Source: Myxococcaceae bacterium
GTDB lineage: Bacteria > Myxococcota > Myxococcia > Myxococcales > Myxococcaceae
NCBI GenBank assembly: GCA_018262385.1
Contig: JAGSPQ010000127.1
Coordinates: 1-8,208 of the forward strand
Direction: 5' to 3'
DNA: 8,208 bases
Positions within the stretch are counted from its first letter, which is position 1; the number at the start of each line of letters is the position of its first letter. A model generated the notes under the pieces. That model searched no databases. It was not told where the DNA came from and saw only the letters and a list, made by a program, of their open reading frames with translations. Shown here one piece after another: positions 1-4,553 of this stretch. The position numbers and the translations under genes were made by a program.

Positions 1-212
1 GCGCGGTGGAGTTCCTCTGGTGGCGCAAGGAAGGCCACCAGGCGCTGGTCGCCTGCGGGCCCGACGCCGAGTGGGCGCTCGAGCTGGACGTGAACACCGG
101 CGAGCGAGAGACCGCGCCGAAGCTGCAGCGCACCTGGTCGCAGCTGGTTCCCGGGCGCGAGCTCTACGTCCAGGAGTGCGAGCATCTGCCGTGCACCGCG
201 AGCTCGCCCTGA
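1..212 (+). CDS. C-terminal end of an unidentified protein (5' truncated by the window)
   Basis: An open frame enters from the left edge (first whole codon at base 3) and stops with TGA at 210-212, giving about 70 residues. It is rich in Trp and acidic residues, for example EFLWWRKEGHQALVACG near the start, and has two Cys near the C-terminus (QECEHLPC). Codon use matches the neighbouring genes, so it is likely the end of a real gene. The GTG at 6-8 could be an internal valine or a start, but no ribosome binding site is visible because the edge is too close. I do not recognise the family and assign no function. The next gene starts 22 bases downstream. Confidence 0.5.
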   Translation, partial: AVEFLWWRKEGHQALVACGPDAEWALELDVNTGERETAPKLQRTWSQLVPGRELYVQECEHLPCTASSP

Positions 213-234
213 GTTGGGGGTAGGATCTCCGCTG

Positions 235-474
235 ATGTCGACCTTCGACGAACGCGCTTCCGCTCGCAGCCGCTGGCCGGTGCTCCGGACCACGCTGAAC
301 GCCCCCGAGGCGCCGGCGCTGCTGGACGGGACGGCGGCATGGGACGCGGTGATGGAGCTCACGTGGGAGGCCTACTCGCTGGCCGACCAGATGCCCGACC
401 CACTTCCGAGGGCGAAGTGGCCGACTCGGTTGTTTCGGCCTGGAGAGCAGAGGGCCGATTCGCATGGCCTCTAA
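235..474 (+). CDS. Small conserved hypothetical protein, partner of the downstream nucleotidyltransferase remnant
   Basis: A 79-residue soluble protein starting MSTFDERASARSRWP. I chose the ATG at 235 because it begins the conserved-looking part and follows a GGGGGTAGGA purine tract; a TTG at 214 would add seven residues. The pattern is an (F)DER start, an RxxWP near residue 15, a central helical segment around a Trp, and a C-terminal P.R..R. It resembles the short proteins I remember immediately upstream of small predicted nucleotidyltransferases in myxobacterial genomes, including a stop/start overlap like the one seen here, where the next ATG at 464 lies inside its last codons. No signal peptide or membrane segment is seen. 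It looks full length. An antitoxin-like or regulatory role is possible by analogy with two-gene nucleotidyltransferase modules, but nothing in the sequence proves it. Confidence 0.6.
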   Translation: MSTFDERASARSRWPVLRTTLNAPEAPALLDGTAAWDAVMELTWEAYSLADQMPDPLPRAKWPTRLFRPGEQRADSHGL

Positions 475-687
475 GTGGAACGCCGACTTCATCGACCTCG
501 TCGATCTGATGAACGCGGAGCAGGTCGAGTTACCTTCGACGAGGCGATCGCCTCGCGATTGATCCGTGACGTGGATGGCCGGCAGGTCCCCTTCCTCGGG
601 CGCGAGATGCTCATCCGCAACAAGCGAGCGACTGCGCGGGCCAGGGACTTGCTCGACGCCGACGCGCTCGACCGGCCTGGGAAATGA
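464..687 (+). pseudogene. Remnant of a small nucleotidyltransferase with internal deletion and frameshift
   Basis: Two pieces of one gene are visible in different frames. The start is ATG 464 (MASKWNADFIDLVDLMNAEQ), which overlaps the end of the upstream gene and resembles the N-terminus of small predicted nucleotidyltransferases (DUF6036/AbiEii-like), where a helix leads into a 'FLVVGAYA' strand. After about 22 codons this frame runs into unrelated residues and a TGA at 560-562. The other frame, from about base 530, reads TFDEAIASRLIRDVDGRQVP and continues LGREMLIRNKRATAR...DLLDADAL to TGA 685-687, which looks like the C-terminal part of the same family. Between them the catalytic GS..D.D strand region, roughly 85-95 codons in relatives by memory, is missing. 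The join lies near 523-532 and shifts the frame. The product cannot be an active transferase. Confidence 0.65.
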
Positions 688-692
688 AGGCC

Positions 693-698
693 GAGGAG
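693..698 (+). promoter_or_regulatory. Ribosome binding site deciding the GTG start of the truncated haemoglobin
   Basis: GAGGAG lies 11 bases before the GTG at 710. No ATG occurs in this frame between 578 and 710, and the frame upstream of 710 is the shadow of the nucleotidyltransferase remnant. The site therefore supports the GTG as the start. Confidence 0.5.
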
Positions 699-709
699 CG
701 CAGACCGAC

Positions 710-1141
710 GTGACGACGCTGAGAACCGACCCAGGCGGCTGGGTGCCCACCGCGGACGACGCGCCCTTTCACCGGCTCGGCGGGGCAGACGGGGTGCGGG
801 CGCTGGTCGAGGCGTTCTACGACGCGATGGCGCTGCACGAGCCGGCGCTGACGAAGCTGCACCAGTGCGACGAGACGGGGAACGTGACCCGGGTGATGCG
901 CGACCGGTTCGCGCTGTTCCTGATCGGCTGGCTCGGCGGGCCCGACGACTACCAGCAGCAGCACGGCCACCCCCGGCTGCGGATGCGGCACGCCCGCACC
1001 CCGGTGGACGAGGCGATGCGCGATGCCTGGCTGCGCGCGATGGGCAAGGCGATGGATGCGCGGAAGGTGAGCGGCGAGGTCCGGGGCTACCTCGACGCGC
1101 GGTTCGCCGAGGTCGCCGAGTTCCTGCGCAACACCCGCTGA
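710..1141 (+). CDS. Group II truncated haemoglobin (2/2 globin)
   Basis: A 143-residue haem protein of the truncated (2-on-2) globin family, group II, which binds O2, NO or similar ligands in the cytoplasm. The sequence shows PFHRLGGADGVRALVEAFYD at 19-38, with the B10 Tyr probably Y37; H51 at about position CD1; the group II run FLIGWLGGPDDY at 70-81; GHPRLRMRH at 86-94, with H94 the proximal F8 haem ligand by alignment to mycobacterial trHbO; and W107 in RDAWLRAM, the group II-specific G8 Trp. These residues are those of a working group II globin. The first 18 residues are a short variable extension. The start is GTG 710 with a GAGGAG site. A PLP enzyme gene follows 38 bases later and could be co-transcribed. 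Detoxification of NO or oxygen handling is a family inference. Confidence 0.9.
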   Translation: MTTLRTDPGGWVPTADDAPFHRLGGADGVRALVEAFYDAMALHEPALTKLHQCDETGNVTRVMRDRFALFLIGWLGGPDDYQQQHGHPRLRMRHARTPVDEAMRDAWLRAMGKAMDARKVSGEVRGYLDARFAEVAEFLRNTR

Positions 1142-1179
1142 TTGCGCCCGGAGCCCGGCCGGGGTGTCATGGGCTCAAG

Positions 1180-2403
1180 GTGCTCAAGAAACAACGGGAT
1201 ACGTCCTACGTGGTGGAGCAGGCGCGCGCGCATTACGACGCCTGCATTGAACAGGATCTGATGCAGGCCAACTTCCACGCGCGCGACGGCAAGCGCGTGA
1301 CCCTGGAAGACGGCCGCGAGGTCACCGAGTTCATCAACTGCAGCTACTTCGGCTTCGACACCCTGCCGGCGGTGATCGCGGGCGCGCAGCAGGTGGTGGC
1401 CGAGTACGGCGTTCACTTCTGCTGCGCGCGCTCACGGCTGACCATCGACCCGAACCGGGAGCTCGAGGCCGGGCTGTGCCACTTGTTCGGCGGGCGGGCG
1501 ATCACCTTCCCATCCGTCACCAGCGCGCACATGTCGGCCCTGCCGCTGGTGGCGAGCGGGGTGTTGCTGCCGGCGCGGCTGCGGCGGCCGGTACGGTTCG
1601 TCTTCGATCGCAGCGCCCACGCCTCGATGCAGTACTTGAAGCCGGTGCTGGCGCAGGAAGCGCGGGTCGAGACGATCGACCACAACGCGATGGATCAGCT
1701 CGCTGCCCACGCAGTCGAGGCGAAGGCGGAAGGAGAGACCGCGGTCTACGTCGCCGACGGCGTCTACTCGATGGGAGGCCTGTGCCCGCTCGACGCGCTG
1801 CTCGCGTTGAGCAAGGAGCACGACCTGTTCCTCTACCTCGACGATGCGCACGGCACGTCGATCTTCGGCGAGCGCGGCGAAGGGTACGTGATCTCGAAAT
1901 TGGGAGGCGCGCAGCTGCCCGACAACCTGGTGGTCGCCTACTCGCTCGCCAAGGGGTTCGGCACCAACGGCGGCGGGGTGGTGGTGCCGACGCTCGAGCA
2001 GGAGCGGTTGGTGCGCAGCTTCGGCCAGACCTACGCCTTCTCTGGCCCGCTCGACTTCGCGATCGTCGGCGCCGCACTCGAGGTGCTGAAGCTGCACGAG
2101 GACGGCACGGTGCGGAAGCTCCAGCACGCGCTGCGGGAGAAGGTCGGCTGGTTCGACGCGCTGATTCCTCCTCCCGACGACGCCTTCAGCCCGATTCGGA
2201 TGGTCGAGGTCGGCGAGGCGGATCGCGCGATCGCGCTCGGCCGGGACCTGCTCGAGCAGGGCCACTTCGTCTCGGTCGCGTTCGTCCCGGTGGTGCCGCG
2301 CGGACGGGCGCAGCTGCGGGTGTGCCTCACCAACCAGCACTCCCGGGAGCAGATCGAAGCGCTGGGCGCGGCGATCAAGCAGGGCCTGGCGTCGCTGGCG
2401 TGA
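1180..2403 (+). CDS. Alpha-oxoamine-synthase-like PLP enzyme (BioF/KBL/SPT fold), unassigned subfamily
   Basis: A 407-residue fold-type I PLP enzyme. The family condenses an amino acid with an acyl thioester, releasing CO2, to give an alpha-amino ketone. The visible core is INCSYFGFDTLP at 52-63; ARSRLTIDPNRELEAGL at 83-99; H147 in DRSAHASM, the likely PLP-stacking His; VADGVYSMGGLCPLDAL at 191-207; the DDAHG cofactor motif at 221-225; and SLAKGFG at 255-261, with K258 the expected Schiff-base lysine. The usual SGY.AN segment is replaced by FPSVTSAHMSAL (110-121), so it is not an ordinary BioF or KBL, and no biotin gene is nearby. It resembles a little-studied subfamily I remember from several proteobacteria. 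The start is uncertain: GTG 1180 has only a weak GGGGTG upstream, and GTG 1210 follows CGGGA. The peptide gene begins 115 bases downstream. Substrates are unknown. Confidence 0.85.
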   Translation: MLKKQRDTSYVVEQARAHYDACIEQDLMQANFHARDGKRVTLEDGREVTEFINCSYFGFDTLPAVIAGAQQVVAEYGVHFCCARSRLTIDPNRELEAGLCHLFGGRAITFPSVTSAHMSALPLVASGVLLPARLRRPVRFVFDRSAHASMQYLKPVLAQEARVETIDHNAMDQLAAHAVEAKAEGETAVYVADGVYSMGGLCPLDALLALSKEHDLFLYLDDAHGTSIFGERGEGYVISKLGGAQLPDNLVVAYSLAKGFGTNGGGVVVPTLEQERLVRSFGQTYAFSGPLDFAIVGAALEVLKLHEDGTVRKLQHALREKVGWFDALIPPPDDAFSPIRMVEVGEADRAIALGRDLLEQGHFVSVAFVPVVPRGRAQLRVCLTNQHSREQIEALGAAIKQGLASLA

Positions 2404-2508
2404 GTGGCCGCTCACTAACGGCGGCCGAGCCGGGGCCGGGGGGTTGCGCAGCGGGGGACCCTCGCGTGTCAGCCCAGAGGTGTGTTGTGGTGCACGTCTT
2501 CAATTTAC

Positions 2509-2513
2509 GGAGA
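2509..2513 (+). promoter_or_regulatory. Ribosome binding site of the repeat peptide gene
   Basis: GGAGA lies 5 bases before the ATG at 2519, within a locally AT-richer stretch (CAATTTACGGAGAAC). It fixes the start at 2519 rather than at the in-frame start at 2444. A second ATG at 2525 is possible but more distant from the site. Confidence 0.6.
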
Positions 2514-2518
2514 ACCCA

Positions 2519-2860
2519 ATGAGCATGCAGATCGAGGGGCGTTCTTTCTCGGCGAAGGAGCTCGGCTTCCTCGCCACCACGATGCGTGGCTTTGATCCGA
2601 AGAAGTCGTTCGGCCTTTCGCGCGCGGCGCTGAAGGCTTCCTCGGGCGCGCTGGTCGAGGCCAGCAGCACCCTCGCCGCCGCCACCGACGGCATCTACGC
2701 GATGCCGGTGCGCGCGCCGGGCCGCAAGGTCCCGACCGCTCCCTCGAAGCCGTCGACGCCGAAGAAGCCCTCCACCCCGAGCAAGCCGTCGACCCCGAGC
2801 AAGCCGTCGAAGCCGGGCTGGTCGCCGAACAAGCCGAAGCCGGGCCGCCCGCTCGAATAA
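2519..2860 (+). CDS. Candidate precursor (substrate) peptide with Pro/Lys/Ser/Thr-rich repeat tail
   Basis: A 113-residue protein in two parts. Residues 1-62 look like a leader: mixed and largely helical, beginning MSMQIEGRSFSAKELGFLAT, with Ala/Ser-rich stretches up to DGIYAMP. Residues 72-113 hold 14 Pro, 8 Lys and 12 Ser/Thr among 42, including four hexapeptide units KPS(T/K)P(K/S/G) at 77-100, and end in GWSPNKPKPGRPLE. There is no Cys anywhere, no signal peptide and no membrane segment. It sits first in a tight set of genes for a 101-residue protein, an ATP-grasp-like enzyme and a LanB-like enzyme, where a RiPP precursor is often placed. The tail is therefore the likely modified region or core, by inference. 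Alternatives are a (S/T)PK-type nucleic-acid-binding tail, like histone H1 tails, or a structural linker protein. The ribosome binding site GGAGA supports this start. Confidence 0.7.
   Translation: MSMQIEGRSFSAKELGFLATTMRGFDPKKSFGLSRAALKASSGALVEASSTLAAATDGIYAMPVRAPGRKVPTAPSKPSTPKKPSTPSKPSTPSKPSKPGWSPNKPKPGRPLE
2747..2818 (+). repeat. Coding tandem repeat, four 18-base units (KPSTPx)
   Basis: Four 18-base units start at 2747, 2765, 2783 and 2801. They encode KPSTPK, KPSTPS, KPSTPS and KPSKPG. The DNA around units 2-4 is nearly identical (GAGCAAGCCGTCGACCCC repeated), while the first unit differs at synonymous bases, as expected for an older copy. The array keeps the frame, so its length can vary without breaking the protein. 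Confidence 0.85.
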
Positions 2861-2874
2861 GCAAAGACCGCGGC

Positions 2875-3180
2875 ATGCCGAAGAAGAAGTCCGGGGCGGG
2901 CCTGCTCGCCCTGTTCGAGACCCAGCGCAAAGACGGCAGCTACCTCTACACCGACGAAGCGGTGCGGGCGCTGGTGCCGCTGCTGTTCCTCGCTTCCGGC
3001 GAGGACCTCTCCCAGCAAGCCCCGAAGCTCCAGCGCCTGATGGCCGAGTTCTTCGCCAAAGTCGGCCTCAAGCCGCGGGCGACCGCCAAACAGCTGCAGC
3101 AGGCGGTCGATCGCTACTACGCCGAGCACCCCGTCGATCCGAAGTTGCTGAAGAAGCTTCAGCAGACGCTGCGCGGATGA
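2875..3180 (+). CDS. Small helical protein of unknown function in the peptide-modification cassette
   Basis: A 101-residue protein starting MPKKKSGAGLLALFETQRKD and ending KKLQQTLRG. It appears soluble and almost entirely helical, with amphipathic runs at about 27-42 (DEAVRALVPLLFLASG), 46-63 and 70-85 (TAKQLQQAVDRYYAEH). It has no Cys, signal peptide or catalytic motif that I recognise. It starts 14 bases after the repeat peptide gene, and its stop overlaps the ATP-grasp start in an ATGA, so it is almost certainly co-translated with the enzymes. It could be a leader-binding adaptor, a subunit of the ATP-grasp or LanB-like enzyme, or a second substrate peptide. The sequence does not decide. 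No family is assigned. Confidence 0.75.
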   Translation: MPKKKSGAGLLALFETQRKDGSYLYTDEAVRALVPLLFLASGEDLSQQAPKLQRLMAEFFAKVGLKPRATAKQLQQAVDRYYAEHPVDPKLLKKLQQTLRG

Positions 3181-4553
3181 GCAAGGTCGCGCGGTTCCCC
3201 GAGGACGCCGACCGGGTGCGCGCCTTCGACCAGGCGCTGAAGAAGCACCGCTCGGCCGTCACCGATCTCGTCCACCAGCACCGCGCCGACTGGGCCCGGC
3301 GGAAGGTGACGATGCTCGAGCGCACCGGCTTTCCGCTCCGCCCGTTCTTCCTTCACCGGCAGCAGGTCGACTTCATCGCCTCCTCGCTGCACCAGGCGTT
3401 CGGCAAGCTGTTCGCCCGGCTCGCCGCGCACGCCACCGACAAGCGCTGGCTGCAGCGCAACATTCCGCTCGCCCCCGGAGTGTGGGACGCGCTCGACGTC
3501 AAGGCCGGGCTGAAGGCCGACTCGCTGCGGCGGATCCTCCGGCCCGACGGCTTCCTCTACCCGGACAAGTACCTGCTGACCGAGATCAACTTCGGCAACG
3601 GGATCATCGTCAGCAACACGTACACCGAAGGGGTCTACGACTTCTTCGCCCGCTCGCCGGCGTTCCGCGCGCTCGGCTGGGACGTGGCGGCCGGAATCCA
3701 GCGGCCCTTCCTCGGCTACACCGAGATGATCCGCGGGCTGGTCCGCCCATCGGCGGGGCGGCCGCAGGTGGCGCTGCTCGCGCACTCCTACGAGTGGGAC
3801 ACCATCCTCGGCTACCCGAAGCGGGTGGTGCAGCAGATCCACTACGCGCGCAAGCGGCTGAAGGCCGCCGGGATCGACACCGTGCTCGCCCACGAAGCAG
3901 ACCTCTGGGTCGACGCCCGCGGTCGGGCCCGGGTGAAAGGAGTGCCCAGGCCGGTCGACCTGGTGCTGATGATCACCATCGGCACCTCGTTCATGGACGA
4001 GCCGCATCGCCTGACGTCGGACCTGTCGCACCTGCGCGGCGCGAAGGTCGGCGACGTGCGCCTGGCCAAGCCGCTGGTCTCGCTCGGCTTCGACAAGGGC
4101 ACCCTGCCCTTCTTCCGGGCGATGAAGCTCTGGCCCCGGCGCGACGGCAAAGACTTCCGGGTCGAGATCGCCCCCACCCTCTACCCGACCCCGAAGCACG
4201 TGCGGCAGCTCGAGCGCGAGCAGGACGACTGGGTGCTGAAGAAGGCGTTCGACGGCAAGGACACCCACGTCGGAGTGTCGACCGCCGGGCGCCTGTGGAA
4301 GCGGGTGCTCGACGAGGCCAGCCGCTCGCAGGAGTACGTCGCCCAGCGCTACGCCTCGATGCCGCGGGCGCGGATGCCGGTGCTGATCGACGACAAGCAC
4401 CTCGAGTGGCTCGACGTCCGGGTCGAGCTGTCGCCGTTCATCTTCGAAGGCCGCTTCGGCGGAGCGCTCGCCCGCTACGCCCCCGACGCCGAAGGGCTGG
4501 TGCTCTCGCCGCCTCCGGAAGGAATGGGCCTCACTACCGTCTTCACATGCTGA
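3177..4553 (+). CDS. Circularly permuted ATP-grasp-like ligase
   Basis: A 458-residue protein that looks like a circularly permuted ATP-grasp enzyme, the glutathionylspermidine synthase/CP-ATP-grasp type, which joins a carboxylate to an amine through an acyl phosphate. The putative metal-binding EIN.GNG (E136, N138) lies in the N-terminal third, ahead of a pre-grasp-like Rossmann segment (VALLAHSYEWDTILG at about 196-210, then KRLKAAGIDTVLAHEADL). The nucleotide-binding part is at the C-terminus: WVLKKAFDGKDTHVGVS (W352, K355, K356), EYVAQ at 386-390, DVR.ELSPFIFEGRFGG (R426) and a final GMGLTTVF. This inverted order is the evidence for permutation. It starts in an ATGA overlap with the small upstream gene, and the LanB-like gene begins 7 bases before its end. 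The substrate is unknown, but the neighbouring peptide is a natural candidate. Confidence 0.7.
   Translation: MSKVARFPEDADRVRAFDQALKKHRSAVTDLVHQHRADWARRKVTMLERTGFPLRPFFLHRQQVDFIASSLHQAFGKLFARLAAHATDKRWLQRNIPLAPGVWDALDVKAGLKADSLRRILRPDGFLYPDKYLLTEINFGNGIIVSNTYTEGVYDFFARSPAFRALGWDVAAGIQRPFLGYTEMIRGLVRPSAGRPQVALLAHSYEWDTILGYPKRVVQQIHYARKRLKAAGIDTVLAHEADLWVDARGRARVKGVPRPVDLVLMITIGTSFMDEPHRLTSDLSHLRGAKVGDVRLAKPLVSLGFDKGTLPFFRAMKLWPRRDGKDFRVEIAPTLYPTPKHVRQLEREQDDWVLKKAFDGKDTHVGVSTAGRLWKRVLDEASRSQEYVAQRYASMPRARMPVLIDDKHLEWLDVRVELSPFIFEGRFGGALARYAPDAEGLVLSPPPEGMGLTTVFTC

Noticed and set aside
865..1179. In-frame upstream extension of the PLP enzyme to 512 residues.
   Set aside because: It reads the truncated haemoglobin gene in the wrong frame; the haemoglobin motifs are unmistakable in the other frame.
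2400..2415. Hairpin GTGAG-N6-CTCAC over the stop codon of the PLP enzyme as a terminator.
   Set aside because: The stem is only five base pairs and no T-run follows, so termination there is not supported.
2404..2518. Promoter for the peptide gene in the 115-base gap.
   Set aside because: The gap is long enough and AT-richer near its end, but no -35/-10 pair with proper spacing was found, so a promoter is plausible but not called.
2747..2818. Tandem 18-base units considered as a CRISPR or non-coding repeat array.
   Set aside because: The units are contiguous without spacers, keep the reading frame, and encode a regular KPSTPx repeat inside a gene with a good ribosome binding site.
3482..4546. 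In-frame upstream extension of the LanB-like protein to about 1100 residues.
   Set aside because: The extension is the out-of-frame reading of the ATP-grasp gene and is Arg/Ala/Pro low-complexity. The real start is ATG 4547, where the LanB pattern begins.
2519..4553. A graspetide (microviridin-like) system.
   Set aside because: The tail has almost no Asp/Glu to act as acyl donors (only the final Glu), and the ATP-grasp motifs are in permuted order unlike the known graspetide ligases.
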